64,000 nucleotides of DNA from Oceanimonas smirnovii ATCC BAA-899 (GCF_000381965.1 NZ_KB908457.1:1-64000); one strand, 5' to 3'. Counted from the stretch's first letter, positions 8,254-17,961 are shown. Made by a program: numbers and translations. Notes: generated from the letters alone by a model not told the origin.

Positions 8254-10884
8254 ATGGAACCTAATCTGCTCGCCCCTGCCCTGCTCTCTCCCGATGAGCT
8301 GACCATTACCCGCTGCAAAGACATGCTGGCTCGCCTGCAAACCTGGCTGGAACAGCGCTTTGAGGCCGGTGACGACATCAATGAGCTGGTTTCCCTGCGC
8401 TCCCAGCATATGGATCAGCTGCTCACCGGCCTGTGGACACGCCATGGTCTGGCTCAGCAGGACAACCTGGCGCTGGTGGCGGTGGGCGGCTACGGCCGGG
8501 GCGAGCTGCACCCTTGCTCCGATATTGATCTGCTGATCCTGAGCCGGTATCAGCATAATGAACCTCTGAATGACGCCATTGGCCGCTTTGTGACTCAACT
8601 GTGGGATCTGCATCTTGAGGTAGGTCACAGCGTGCGCACCGTGGCCGAGTGTGTGGCTCAGGGTGAGCACGATATTACCGTGGCCACCAATCTGATTGAA
8701 GCCAGGCTGATCACCGGCTGTTATGACACCTTTGCTGATCTCACTCGAGCCACGGCACCGGATCACTTCTGGCCCAGCCAGGCCTTTTTTGAAGCCAAGC
8801 GTGATGAACAGGCACAGCGCCACCAGCAATTTCACGACAGCAGCTATAAACTGGAGCCGGATATAAAAAACAGCCCCGGCGGCCTGCGCGACATTCAAAC
8901 CATCAACTGGGTGGCCCGTCGCCACTTTGGTACCAGCACGCTGGGAGAAATGGCCAGCCATGGTTTTCTCAGCGAAGCTGAGTTTGGTGAACTGCAGGAC
9001 TGCCAGAATTTTTTATGGAAGCTGCGCTTTGCCCTGCATACCGTCACCGGACGGGCTGATAACCGTTTGCTGTTTGACCGGCAAAGAGCGGTGGCCACGG
9101 CGCTGGGCTATGCCGGCGAAGGTAATCAGCCCATCGAATGCATGATGAAACGCTATTACCAGACCATTCGCCGGGTGGCGGAGCTGAACGAACTGCTGTT
9201 GCAGCTGTTTGATGAAGCCATTCTCGGCCACATTGCCATGGATGTGAAAACCCTTACTCCTGAGTTTCGCCTGCGCGGACGGCTGATTGATCTGGCAGAC
9301 TCTACCCTGCTTACACGTGAGCCGGCGGCTATTTTGCGGCTGTTTTATCAGATTGCCGCCTGCCCGCAAATTACCGGCATTTATTCCAGCACACTGCGGG
9401 AGCTGCGCGAAGCCCGGCGCACTCAACAGGTTTATTTATGCGAGCGGGCCGACTGCCGGCGGCTGTTTATGATGTTACTGCGCCATCAGGGCAGTGGCCG
9501 GCTGGCGCTGACCCTGATGCACCGCTATGGAATACTGGCGGCTTATTTTCCACAATGGAGCAAGATTGTCGGGCAAATGCAGTTCGACATGTTCCACGCC
9601 TATCCGGTAGACGAGCATACTCACAGAGTATTAAAAAATATCGATCGCTTTCGTCAGCCCGGCAACCAGCGCCGGCACCCGCTGTGTTACGACATCTGCA
9701 CCCGGTTACGCAAGCCCGAGCTGCTGCTGCTGGCAGGCCTGTTTCATGATATTGCCAAAGGCCGGGGGGGAGATCATTCCACCCTGGGAGCTGACGATGC
9801 ACTGGAATTTTGTCTGGCTCACGGCCTGGACAAATCCGATGCCCGGCTGGTGTCCTGGCTGGTGCGCCAGCACCTGCTGATGTCGGTGACCGCCCAGCGC
9901 CGGGACATTCACGATCCGGATGTGATTCGGGAATTTGCCACTCAGGTGCGCGATGAGCTGCATCTCGATTTTCTGTATTGCCTGACGGTCGCAGACATTT
10001 GTGCCACCAACGATACACTGTGGAACGACTGGAAAGGCAGCCTGCTGCGGGAACTGTATTTTTCCACTCAGCGGGCATTGCGCCGGGGGCTCGAAAATCC
10101 GCCGGATCTGCGCCTGCGCATTCGGGAAAACCAGCAGCAGGCACGTCATTTGCTGGAACACCTGGATACGTCGTTTGAACATATCAAACCGCTGTGGGCC
10201 AGATTGCCCGCGGATTATTTTCTGCGCCATACACCAGAGCAGATTGCCTGGCACAGCCGGCATATTCTGGCCCACAACAAGGCGGGAACGCCACTGGTGC
10301 AGATCAGCCAGCAGCCGGGCCGTGGCGGCAGTGAGCTGTTTATCTACTGCCCCGACTCCCCCAACCTGTTTGGCCGGGTGGCGGCGGCGCTGGATCAGAA
10401 AAACCTCAATATTCACGATGCCCAGATCATGACCTCCAAAGACGGCTACGCCCTGGATACCTTTATTGTGCTGGAGCCTGACGGCCAGCCGGTCAGCGGT
10501 GACCGGCTCACTGATTTATGCCGGGATCTGGCCCGGGCTCTGGCCCGCAGTCAGCCACCGGTGATCCGCGCCCGGCCGCCCTCCCGCCGGCACCGGGAGT
10601 TTGATGTTCCTACCCGAGTGCAGTTTCTGCAACCGGTGCGCGCCAGCAAGCGCACCCTGATGGAACTGGTGGCACTGGATACGCCGGGCTTGCTGGCGCG
10701 CATCGGGGCCGTGTTCAGCCAGCTCAAACTGAATTTGCATGCCGCCAAGATCACGACCATTGGCGAGCGGGTAGAAGACTTTTTCAGCCTCACTAATGCG
10801 CATGATCGGCCATTAACTGAGCAGGAGCAGACGCAATTACGAGAAAAGTTGACTGATGAGCTCAAACAAAGGGGCAAAATGTGA
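8254..10884 (+). CDS. glnD: Bifunctional uridylyltransferase / uridylyl-removing enzyme GlnD
   Basis: Sensor of glutamine that uridylylates or deuridylylates PII proteins (GlnB/GlnK) and so sets nitrogen assimilation. It has 876 residues. The nucleotidyltransferase motif VAVGGYGRGELHPCSDIDLL lies near 70-90. The HD hydrolase domain (LFHDIAKGRGGDHS) is near 495. Two C-terminal ACT domains begin about 702 and 798. All key motifs are intact. dapD follows after 51 bases, a neighbour relation shared with E. coli. Confidence 0.97.
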   Translation: MEPNLLAPALLSPDELTITRCKDMLARLQTWLEQRFEAGDDINELVSLRSQHMDQLLTGLWTRHGLAQQDNLALVAVGGYGRGELHPCSDIDLLILSRYQHNEPLNDAIGRFVTQLWDLHLEVGHSVRTVAECVAQGEHDITVATNLIEARLITGCYDTFADLTRATAPDHFWPSQAFFEAKRDEQAQRHQQFHDSSYKLEPDIKNSPGGLRDIQTINWVARRHFGTSTLGEMASHGFLSEAEFGELQDCQNFLWKLRFALHTVTGRADNRLLFDRQRAVATALGYAGEGNQPIECMMKRYYQTIRRVAELNELLLQLFDEAILGHIAMDVKTLTPEFRLRGRLIDLADSTLLTREPAAILRLFYQIAACPQITGIYSSTLRELREARRTQQVYLCERADCRRLFMMLLRHQGSGRLALTLMHRYGILAAYFPQWSKIVGQMQFDMFHAYPVDEHTHRVLKNIDRFRQPGNQRRHPLCYDICTRLRKPELLLLAGLFHDIAKGRGGDHSTLGADDALEFCLAHGLDKSDARLVSWLVRQHLLMSVTAQRRDIHDPDVIREFATQVRDELHLDFLYCLTVADICATNDTLWNDWKGSLLRELYFSTQRALRRGLENPPDLRLRIRENQQQARHLLEHLDTSFEHIKPLWARLPADYFLRHTPEQIAWHSRHILAHNKAGTPLVQISQQPGRGGSELFIYCPDSPNLFGRVAAALDQKNLNIHDAQIMTSKDGYALDTFIVLEPDGQPVSGDRLTDLCRDLARALARSQPPVIRARPPSRRHREFDVPTRVQFLQPVRASKRTLMELVALDTPGLLARIGAVFSQLKLNLHAAKITTIGERVEDFFSLTNAHDRPLTEQEQTQLREKLTDELKQRGKM

Positions 10885-10935
10885 TAAAAGGTGCGTCAAT
10901 TTCAGGAAAGCAACAACATTAACGGAGTGAACACC

Positions 10936-11967
10936 ATGGCAAACTTTGCTTTCGGTCTGGGCGTGGGCACCAAGTCCGCCAAGGGAGACTGGCTTGAGGT
11001 TTATTATAATCAGCCGCTGCTGAACGCCAGCGAAACCCTGATCAAGGCCGTTGCCGGCCTGGTCGGTTATCAGGGCGGCAATACCGCCATTGAGCTGAAT
11101 GCCAGTCAGCTCAATGAACTGAAAGCGGCTTTTGTCTCCGCCGATGCCAGCGAGCAGGCTGATATTGCAGACACCCTGGCTGGCACCGAGCAACCGCTGG
11201 TGCTCACCATTCTGGAAAGCGACAGCGCCCCGTCCAGCACCGCCGAGGTGTATCTCAAGCTGGCACTGCTGTCTCATCGCCTGGTCAAGCCCCATGGTCT
11301 GGATCTGTCCGGCATGTTTGGTCTGCTGCCCAACGTGGCCTGGACCAGCGAAGGGGCCATTGCCGTGGACGAACTGGCCAGGCGTCAGCTGCAGGCACGC
11401 GCTCAAGGGCGCACTATCAGCGTGAACTCAGTAGACAAATTCCCCAAAATGACTGACTACGTAGTGCCTGCCGGCGTGCGTATCGGCGATGCCTCCCGCA
11501 TTCGTCTGGGTGCTCATGTAGGCGAAGGCACCACTGTGATGCACGAAGGCTTTATCAACTTCAATGCCGGTACCCTGGGTGTCAGCATGGTGGAAGGTCG
11601 TATTTCTGCCGGTGTAGTAGTGGGTAACGGCTCCGATCTGGGTGGCGGCTGCTCCACCATGGGTACCCTCTCAGGCGGCGGCAATATTGTGATTTCCGTG
11701 GGTGAAGGCAGCCTGCTGGGTGCCAACGCCGGCCTGGGCATTCCCCTGGGTGACCGCTGCACCATTGAATCCGGCCTTTACATCACTGCGGGTGCCAAGG
11801 TGACCGTACTGGACGACCAGAACAATGAAGTGCAGACCGTAAAGGCTGCCGATCTGGCCGGCAAACCGGATCTGCTGTTCCGCCGCAACTCTCAGACCGG
11901 CCGCATTGAGGTGAAGACCAACAAGTCTGCCGTTGAGCTGAACGCCGAGCTGCACAAGCATAACTGA
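10936..11967 (+). CDS. dapD: Tetrahydrodipicolinate N-succinyltransferase, long (Pseudomonas-type) form
   Basis: Converts tetrahydrodipicolinate and succinyl-CoA in the succinylase route to lysine and diaminopimelate. It has 343 residues. The N-terminal region (about 1-165) leads into a left-handed beta-helix with hexapeptide repeats, including VDKFPKMTDYVVPAGVRIGD, GEGTTVMHEGF and GGGCSTMGTLSGGGN. This is the longer family found in Pseudomonas rather than the 274-residue E. coli type. I use the ATG at 10936, with GGAG 8 bases upstream. The reading frame is open 15 codons further up but lacks a ribosome site. Confidence 0.95.
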   Translation: MANFAFGLGVGTKSAKGDWLEVYYNQPLLNASETLIKAVAGLVGYQGGNTAIELNASQLNELKAAFVSADASEQADIADTLAGTEQPLVLTILESDSAPSSTAEVYLKLALLSHRLVKPHGLDLSGMFGLLPNVAWTSEGAIAVDELARRQLQARAQGRTISVNSVDKFPKMTDYVVPAGVRIGDASRIRLGAHVGEGTTVMHEGFINFNAGTLGVSMVEGRISAGVVVGNGSDLGGGCSTMGTLSGGGNIVISVGEGSLLGANAGLGIPLGDRCTIESGLYITAGAKVTVLDDQNNEVQTVKAADLAGKPDLLFRRNSQTGRIEVKTNKSAVELNAELHKHN

Positions 11968-11976
11968 GCCTCGGTC

Positions 11977-11998
11977 ATGCCGGCCTTTGAGCCGGCAT
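11977..11998 (+). terminator. Hairpin just after dapD
   Basis: The stem ATGCCGGC (11977-11984) and GCCGGCAT (11991-11998) is followed by only a weak T-containing tail. It is probably a 3-prime-end stabilising hairpin, with the main terminator at 12047. Confidence 0.45.
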
Positions 11999-12046
11999 CT
12001 TCTGAATGCATGACGCAGCCCGGTATAACGGCGCTCTGTCCATGCC

Positions 12047-12081
12047 AACGGCGCTGTCACTCACAGCGCCGTTATTGTTTT
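12047..12081 (+). terminator. Main intrinsic terminator of glnD-dapD
   Basis: The stem AACGGCGCTGT (12047-12057) and ACAGCGCCGTT (12063-12073) has a five-base loop and a T-rich tail. The stem is the same sequence as in the terminator after sulP (392-422). Confidence 0.75.
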
Positions 12082-12175
12082 CATCGTCCGGAAAATCGCC
12101 ACACCCGGTGCATTTCTGCTATTATACTTGCCTGCCTCTTCGGCACTTTCATTTCATTACACAGCGAAACCTTCC

Positions 12176-13555
12176 GTGACTCATACCGACTTTTCTTCCC
12201 TGCCGCTGGACTCAGCGCTGCTGGATAATCTTGCCAGCCTGAATTTTACTCAAATGACCCCTATCCAGGCTCAGGGGCTGCCACTGGTGCTGGCGGGCCA
12301 GGATGTCATTGCTCAGGCCAGCACGGGCAGCGGCAAAACCCTGACCTTTGGCCTGGGAGTATTGTCGAGGCTGAATGTTAACCTCAACCGGGTGCAGGCC
12401 ATGGTTCTGTGCCCCACCCGGGAGCTGGCCGATCAGGTGGCCCGCGAGCTGCGCCGGCTGGCCCGCACCCTGGCCAATGTAAAACTGGTCTCACTGTGTG
12501 GCGGCAGCCCCACCGCCGCACAGACCGCTACCCTGCAATTTGGTGCGCATATCGTGGTGGGCACACCGGGGCGCATACTCAAGCACCTGCAGCAAGGCAG
12601 CCTTAACCTGGATGCGCTCAATACCCTGGTGCTGGATGAAGCGGATCGCATGCTGGATATGGGCTTTGCCGACGATATTCACAACGTGGTGGAGTTTGTC
12701 CCGAAAGCACGCCAGACGCTGCTGTTTTCTGCCACCTATCCCGAAGAAATAAGCACCCTCAGCCGCGGGCTGCAACAACAGCCTGCAGAAATTTCGGTGG
12801 CCGATGAGAAAAACGGCAGCAATATTGTGGAGCTGTGGTTTGAAGTATCACAGGATCAGCGCCGCAGCGCACTGGCCACCCTGCTGGCCCATTATGCTCC
12901 GGCATCGGCGGTGGTGTTCTGCAATACCAAGCGGGCTTGTCAGGAAGTGGCCGATCACCTCGGCAGTCTGGGCTTTGCCGCGCTGGCACTGAACGGCGAT
13001 CTGGAGCAGAGAGAGCGGGATCAGGTACTGGTGCGCTTTGCAAATGGCAGTGCCAATATTCTGGTGGCCACCGATGTGGCTGCCCGCGGCCTGGATATTC
13101 GCGAGCTGGAAGCGGTCATTAACTATGAGGTGACCCAGGATCCTCAGGTACATATACACCGCATCGGCCGCACCGGCCGTGCCGGTCATCAGGGGCTGGC
13201 ACTGAGTCTGTACAGCGCCAAAGAAGCCTACCGGGTTAACATGATTGAGGAATATCAGCGTGCCCCCATGGCTCACGGGGATTTAAGCTCGCTGAACGGC
13301 ACCACTGCGCCGCGTCAGCCGGCAATGGTCACGCTGAACATTGCCGGCGGCCGCAAAACCAAAATCCGCGCCGGTGATATTCTCGGTGCCCTGACCCGTG
13401 ATGCCGGCATCAGTGGTGATCAGATCGGAAAAATCGACATCACGGAAATGCAGTCTTATGTTGCCATTCATAAAGACGTGGCCAAGCAGGCGCTGAAGCA
13501 CCTGCAACAGGGCAAGGTCAAAGGCCGCAGCGTACGGGTCAGCAAACTGGGCTGA
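12176..13555 (+). CDS. dbpA: ATP-dependent RNA helicase DbpA
   Basis: DEAD-box helicase activated by hairpin 92 of 23S rRNA and involved in 50S assembly. It has about 459 residues. Visible motifs are Walker A ASTGSGKT, DEAD in LVLDEADRMLDMGF, SAT, ARGLDI and HRIGRTGRAG. The C-terminal RNA-binding domain starts around 390 (AGGRKTKIRAGDILGALT) and ends with GRSVRV, as in E. coli DbpA (457 aa). I choose GTG at 12176. The frame is open back to a TTG at 12128, but TATACT at about 12122-12127 looks like a promoter -10, which would exclude the longer form. Ribosome-site evidence is weak. Confidence 0.93.
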   Translation: MTHTDFSSLPLDSALLDNLASLNFTQMTPIQAQGLPLVLAGQDVIAQASTGSGKTLTFGLGVLSRLNVNLNRVQAMVLCPTRELADQVARELRRLARTLANVKLVSLCGGSPTAAQTATLQFGAHIVVGTPGRILKHLQQGSLNLDALNTLVLDEADRMLDMGFADDIHNVVEFVPKARQTLLFSATYPEEISTLSRGLQQQPAEISVADEKNGSNIVELWFEVSQDQRRSALATLLAHYAPASAVVFCNTKRACQEVADHLGSLGFAALALNGDLEQRERDQVLVRFANGSANILVATDVAARGLDIRELEAVINYEVTQDPQVHIHRIGRTGRAGHQGLALSLYSAKEAYRVNMIEEYQRAPMAHGDLSSLNGTTAPRQPAMVTLNIAGGRKTKIRAGDILGALTRDAGISGDQIGKIDITEMQSYVAIHKDVAKQALKHLQQGKVKGRSVRVSKLG

Positions 13556-13570
13556 TTGACATCAGGAGCC

Positions 13571-13837
13571 TTATGACTCGTTAAAGTTGCGATGAATGTA
13601 GTCAACTTTGGCCATAAACTGATCCTTCAGTGCCGTGGTGGCATAATCAAAGTGATAACTCTGATGAAAGTTCAGCTGCAGGGTCACACCACTGCCTTCC
13701 AGTAATACGCTGTAACCATCAAAATCGCTTTTGGCCACTATGCCTTCCAGCATGTGGCCATCCTCGTAAGGTTCGCCGAAACGGCGGATCTTGTCGAACA
13801 CTTCCAGAATAATGCGGTTATTCAGTTCATTTTGCAT
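13571..13837 (-). CDS. DUF3081-like small protein, downstream of the permease
   Basis: An 88-residue protein of unknown function starting MQNELNNRIILEVFDKIRRFG. It appears to match the DUF3081 family of gammaproteobacteria: a helix, then EDGHMLEGIVAKSDFDGYSV and a beta-rich middle. I identify it from memory of the family and not from a search. A ribosome site (GAGG) precedes the ATG at 13837. It begins 14 bases after the permease gene on the same strand, so the two are probably one transcript. The frame is open further upstream, but that part lies within the permease gene. Confidence 0.7.
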   Translation of the reverse strand: MQNELNNRIILEVFDKIRRFGEPYEDGHMLEGIVAKSDFDGYSVLLEGSGVTLQLNFHQSYHFDYATTALKDQFMAKVDYIHRNFNES

Positions 13838-13851
13838 CTTGTTTTCCTCTG

Positions 13852-15738
13852 TTATAGCGGCCATACCCACAATAACATGGGCAGGCTGATGGCGACCACC
13901 AGCAGCTCCAGGGGCAGGCCCATGCGCCAGTAATCCCCGAATCTGAAGCCTCCCGGCCCCAGAATAAGCGTATTGTTCTGATGACCAATCGGCGTCAGAA
14001 AGGCGCAGGAGCCGCCAATGGCCACCGCCATTAAAAAGGGATCGGCATTCACTCCCAGCTGGCTGGCGGCACCCAGTGCAATCGGACACATGACCGCTGC
14101 CGTGGCCGCATTATTCATTACATCCGACAGTGTCATGGTCACCACCAGGATCAGCGCCAGTGCCACCAGGGCACTGCCCTGCGCCACGCCATCCAGCAGC
14201 CAGGCTGCCACTAAACTGGCGGTGCCAGTGGTTTCCATCACATCTGCTACCGGAATTAATGCTGCCAGCAGTACCACCACCGGCCAGTCTACTGCGTTAT
14301 ATACAGACCGGGGCGGTACGGTACGCAACACCATAGAGGCCAGCACGCCGCTGGCAAAGGCCACCGCTGCCGGCAGCCAGCCCAGTGCTGCCACCATGAC
14401 CGAGGCCGCCATTATGCCACCTGCCACCAGGGCTTTTTTCTTATCGGGAATGCGCAGCTCCCGCTCCGCCAGTGGCACACACCCCGTGCTGGAAGCAAAT
14501 TCCGCAATCAGCTCGGGGGAGCCCTGCATCAGCAGCAAATCACCGGCACGAAAGGCCAGCGCCCGCAGTCGCTTGAAGGAGCGCTGGCCCTGACGGGAGA
14601 CCGCCAGCAGATTGACGCCAAATCGGGTGCGCAGCTGTATACCCCTGGCAGTACGCCCCAGTAGTTCAGAGCTGGGCAGAATGACCAGCTCCATCAGTAC
14701 AATTTCATCGGAGCTGTCACTCTCTCCCTTGTCTTTACCATCCTTTTTCTCTTTCTTGCTGTCTGCGCCGATAACCGCTTCGCGGGTGCCGTTATCTTCC
14801 TGGCTTTTTTCCTTTTTGCTCTCTTTTTCCTTGTCTGCTTCCTTGGTAGCCAGATCTTCTTCCAGCTTAAGTCCCAGCGAAGACAACGCCTGTGACAGTG
14901 CCTCTGCTTCCGCTTCCAGCATCAGAATATCACCCGCCCGGGTGCGCCGCCGCGGGCTGGGCGGCATCACCCGCACCGAGTTACGCACCAACCCCAGGAT
15001 CTGAGCATCCGCGTCAGTCAGTGCGGTTTCCAGCTCGCGCAGCGTCAGACCTTCCGCCTTGCTGCCTTCCGGCACCCGCGCTTCGGTGATGTAAGCGCCG
15101 GATTCAAACCCTTCCATGCCTGCCTGTTTGCGTCCGGGTACCAGCCGCCAGCCAATCAGGGCAATAAACACTATGCCTGCCAGGGCCACCGCCAGCCCTA
15201 CCGGTGTGTAATCAAACATGGAAAAGCCATCACCACTGCTGGCCTGGCGAAAGCCGGATACAATCAGGTTAGGGGGGGTGCCTATCAGGGTGGTCATGCC
15301 CCCCAAAATAGTGCCAAAGGCCAGGGGCATCAGTATTTTGCCAGGGGGCAGCTGCTGTCGCCTGGCCATTTGCAGCGCAATGGGCATCAGCAGTGCCAGC
15401 GCCCCTACGTTGTTCATAAAGGCAGACAGCACGGCTCCCAGGCCGGTGAGCGCCACAATGGACACCACAGGGCCGGACTGAGCGGGCAGAAAGGTACGGG
15501 CCAGCACATCAACGGCACCTGAACTTTGTAAACCCTTACTCAGCACCAGCACACAGGCCACCGTGATCACTGCCGGGTGCCCCAGGCCATCAAAAGCGGC
15601 GTCAGCCGACACCAGGCCGGTAAAGATACAGGCCAGCAGAGCTGCCGATGCCACCATATCGTGACGCCAGCGTCCCCACATAAACAGCACCACTGTCGCG
15701 GCCAGAATAGACAGAATGGTGATTTGTGATTGATCCAT
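13852..15738 (-). CDS. SLC13/DASS-type permease with two RCK_C (TrkA-C) domains
   Basis: An inner-membrane permease of about 628 residues. Hydrophobic halves at about 1-205 and 425-628 flank a soluble middle, the layout of YbiR/SAC1-like ion permeases (substrates include sulfate, dicarboxylates and citrate; unknown here). Repeat signatures are NNVGALALLMPIAL and GTPPNLIVSGF in the first half, and MNNAATAAVMCPIALGAA in the second. RCK_C domains lie at about 216-293 and 343-425. Between them is an unusual charged insert (about 295-342) rich in Lys, Glu, Asp and Ser. I start at the ATG at 15738. A TTG 18 bases upstream is less likely. Confidence 0.85.
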   Translation of the reverse strand: MDQSQITILSILAATVVLFMWGRWRHDMVASAALLACIFTGLVSADAAFDGLGHPAVITVACVLVLSKGLQSSGAVDVLARTFLPAQSGPVVSIVALTGLGAVLSAFMNNVGALALLMPIALQMARRQQLPPGKILMPLAFGTILGGMTTLIGTPPNLIVSGFRQASSGDGFSMFDYTPVGLAVALAGIVFIALIGWRLVPGRKQAGMEGFESGAYITEARVPEGSKAEGLTLRELETALTDADAQILGLVRNSVRVMPPSPRRRTRAGDILMLEAEAEALSQALSSLGLKLEEDLATKEADKEKESKKEKSQEDNGTREAVIGADSKKEKKDGKDKGESDSSDEIVLMELVILPSSELLGRTARGIQLRTRFGVNLLAVSRQGQRSFKRLRALAFRAGDLLLMQGSPELIAEFASSTGCVPLAERELRIPDKKKALVAGGIMAASVMVAALGWLPAAVAFASGVLASMVLRTVPPRSVYNAVDWPVVVLLAALIPVADVMETTGTASLVAAWLLDGVAQGSALVALALILVVTMTLSDVMNNAATAAVMCPIALGAASQLGVNADPFLMAVAIGGSCAFLTPIGHQNNTLILGPGGFRFGDYWRMGLPLELLVVAISLPMLLWVWPL

Positions 15739-15951
15739 AACCCGTATCTCTCTCAAAGGATGGCATCACGCCCCGGGAGCGAAATCACACCATCACCAAC
15801 ATTTTTCGAGTGTAGCAGCCTTTCTTTTGTGCACAACCGAAAAAATATGATAAACCATTGAACTTTAAGGTTTATATGACACATGTACAAAGATGGTGTT
15901 TCCGTCTTCAGCGCGCTAAGATCCAGCCTTTAATTCTATTCGGTGACCTCC

Positions 15952-16794
15952 ATGATAAAGCTTGGCGACTATAACTCTCTTCCTCTGTTACGACTGGGCG
16001 ACAAGGGCGGCTGGCTGGACGGCGGTGATGAGGGCGAATTGTTCCTGCCCCACAGTCAGTTGCCGGCCAATGCCAAGCCGGGCGACAAGATCACCGTTTT
16101 CATTTATCTGGACGCAGATCTGGTACCGGTGGTAACCACCGACAGACCCAAGGGGCGGGTGAACGAGTTTGCCTCACTGCGCGTGGTCACGGTTAACCGT
16201 TTGGGTGCCTTTATGGACTGGGGCATGAAGAAAGACATTTTCGTCCCTCAGCGCAATCAGGCCACGCCCATGCAAACCGGCCGCCACTATGTGGTTTACC
16301 TGTATCTGGATCACGAAGGCCGCATGGTCGCCACCAGCAAGCTGGAGCCTTTTCTCAGCAAGGATATGCCCGGCTACCACGCCGGAGACGAAGTCAGTCT
16401 GTTGATCGTGGCCGGTACGCCGCTGGGACTGAAAGCCATTGTGGATGGCAAATACTGGGGCCAGCTGTTCAAGTCTGAGCTGCCCGAACGTCTGCCCATG
16501 GGCAAAAGCCTGCGTGGCTACATCAAGCAGCAGCGCGACGACGGCAAACTGGATCTCACCCTGTTTAAACCCGGCCCGGGTAAAACCGACGAAGCCGCAG
16601 AAAAGGTTCTGGCCAGGCTGCAGGCCGCCGGCGGCAGCCTGGCGGTTAATGACAAGACCGATCCCGACACTATTTACCGCCAGTTCGGTATCAGCAAGGG
16701 CACGTTTAAAAAAGCCATCGGCGGTCTTTATAAGCAGGGCAAAATCGTGATAGAACCTCATGGTATCCGGCTGTCCTTAGAAAACGAAAACTAA
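15952..16794 (+). CDS. S1-like RNA-binding protein of the CvfB/YitL family
   Basis: A 280-residue cytoplasmic protein with successive S1/OB-like modules and a C-terminal winged helix, the CvfB/YitL architecture. Visible parts are the first module GDKGGWLDGGDEGELFLPHS, the second VNRLGAFMDWGMKKDIFVP, and a final helix-turn-helix-like stretch (DTIYRQFGISKGTFKKAIG). Staphylococcal CvfB affects virulence gene expression. The role in proteobacteria is not settled. The ATG at 15952 has GGTGA 5 bases upstream, and GTG at 15943 is the alternative. The patatin gene follows 31 bases later, probably co-transcribed. Confidence 0.85.
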   Translation: MIKLGDYNSLPLLRLGDKGGWLDGGDEGELFLPHSQLPANAKPGDKITVFIYLDADLVPVVTTDRPKGRVNEFASLRVVTVNRLGAFMDWGMKKDIFVPQRNQATPMQTGRHYVVYLYLDHEGRMVATSKLEPFLSKDMPGYHAGDEVSLLIVAGTPLGLKAIVDGKYWGQLFKSELPERLPMGKSLRGYIKQQRDDGKLDLTLFKPGPGKTDEAAEKVLARLQAAGGSLAVNDKTDPDTIYRQFGISKGTFKKAIGGLYKQGKIVIEPHGIRLSLENEN

Positions 16795-16825
16795 GCACAT
16801 CGCCGTGACCGACAGGGAGGTATGA

Positions 16826-17953
16826 ATGGAGCAGGAAACCGGCAATGCCTGTTCACTGGTACTGACCGGGGGAGGAGCACGGGCAGCTTATCAGGTGGGG
16901 GTGCTGAAGGCCGTTGCCGAATGCTACCCACGGGGGCATGCTATTCCCTTCCCCATATTGTGCGGCACGTCCGCCGGTGCCATTAATGCCACCGCGCTGG
17001 CCTGCTATGCTTCCTGTTTTCATTTGGGCGTGCGCAAGCTGGAGTATGTGTGGCGTCACCTTAACACCCATAAGGTGCTGCGCCTGCAGCTGGGGCGCAT
17101 TGTTACGCACTCTGCCAAAAGTCTGATTAAGGGCGCGTTAGGGCAGCCAGCACAGATGGCCATGCCGTTGTTTGATAACAGCCCGCTGGAACGCCTGCTG
17201 GAAACCCTGATTGACTTTCAGCGCATCGATAACAACCTGCTTTACGGTGCCCTGGAAGTACTGGCCATTACTGCCTCCAACTATAACACCGGTGATTCCA
17301 CCACCTTTTTTCAGGGCCGGCCCTATCATCAGCCCTGGGCCAGAGCAGGCCGCTCCGGTCGCTCCTCCATTATTGCCACGCCACATTTAATGGCCAGCAG
17401 TGCCCTGCCTTTTGTATTCAAACCCTGCCGCCTGCAGAACCACTTTTATGGTGACGGCTCCATTCACCAGCTGAATCCATTGAGCCCGGCCATTCATCTG
17501 GGAGCCAGACGCATTTTAATTGTGAGCCTGGCTCATGAAGAGCAAGACTCAGCACTGCTTTCCGGCAACCCCAGCAGCTCGGACATTGCCGGCCATTTGC
17601 TGGATACCATTTTTACCGATGCCCTCACCTCAGACATTGAGCGGCTGCAACGTATTAACAGCACCATAGCGCTGGTGCCGGAGCGTAAGCGCGAGCAACT
17701 GGCACTGCGTCATATTGATAATCTGGTATTGCAGCCCAGCCAGAATCTGGATGAATTAACCCATAAACACTTTCATCGCTTACCCGGTAACATTCGTGCA
17801 GTATTGCGTTTGTTTGGCGTAGAGGCCGGCGATGCCACCGGTCTGGCAAGCTTTTTGCTGTTTGAGCAGGAATATTGCCGGGAGCTGATTGATCTGGGCT
17901 ATAAAGATACGCGGGCACGCATGGAAGAAGTGTGTTTGTTTTTGGAAGTATAA
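16826..17953 (+). CDS. Patatin-like phospholipase
   Basis: A predicted Ser/Asp-dyad lipid acyl hydrolase of 375 residues. The oxyanion hole GGGARAAYQVG lies near 15-25, the nucleophile elbow GTSAGAIN near 48-55, and the catalytic Asp in YGDGS near 210. The C-terminal 130 residues are helical and not recognised. There is no signal peptide, so it is likely cytosolic or on the inner leaflet. The ATG at 16826 has GGGAGG at optimal distance. An out-of-frame ATG lies 4 bases upstream. It is convergent with mltD. Confidence 0.9.
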   Translation: MEQETGNACSLVLTGGGARAAYQVGVLKAVAECYPRGHAIPFPILCGTSAGAINATALACYASCFHLGVRKLEYVWRHLNTHKVLRLQLGRIVTHSAKSLIKGALGQPAQMAMPLFDNSPLERLLETLIDFQRIDNNLLYGALEVLAITASNYNTGDSTTFFQGRPYHQPWARAGRSGRSSIIATPHLMASSALPFVFKPCRLQNHFYGDGSIHQLNPLSPAIHLGARRILIVSLAHEEQDSALLSGNPSSSDIAGHLLDTIFTDALTSDIERLQRINSTIALVPERKREQLALRHIDNLVLQPSQNLDELTHKHFHRLPGNIRAVLRLFGVEAGDATGLASFLLFEQEYCRELIDLGYKDTRARMEEVCLFLEV

Positions 17954-17961
17954 TTGAAAAA

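Noticed and set aside
12128-12175. Longer dbpA start at TTG
   Set aside because: It overlaps a likely promoter -10 and adds residues absent from DbpA proteins.
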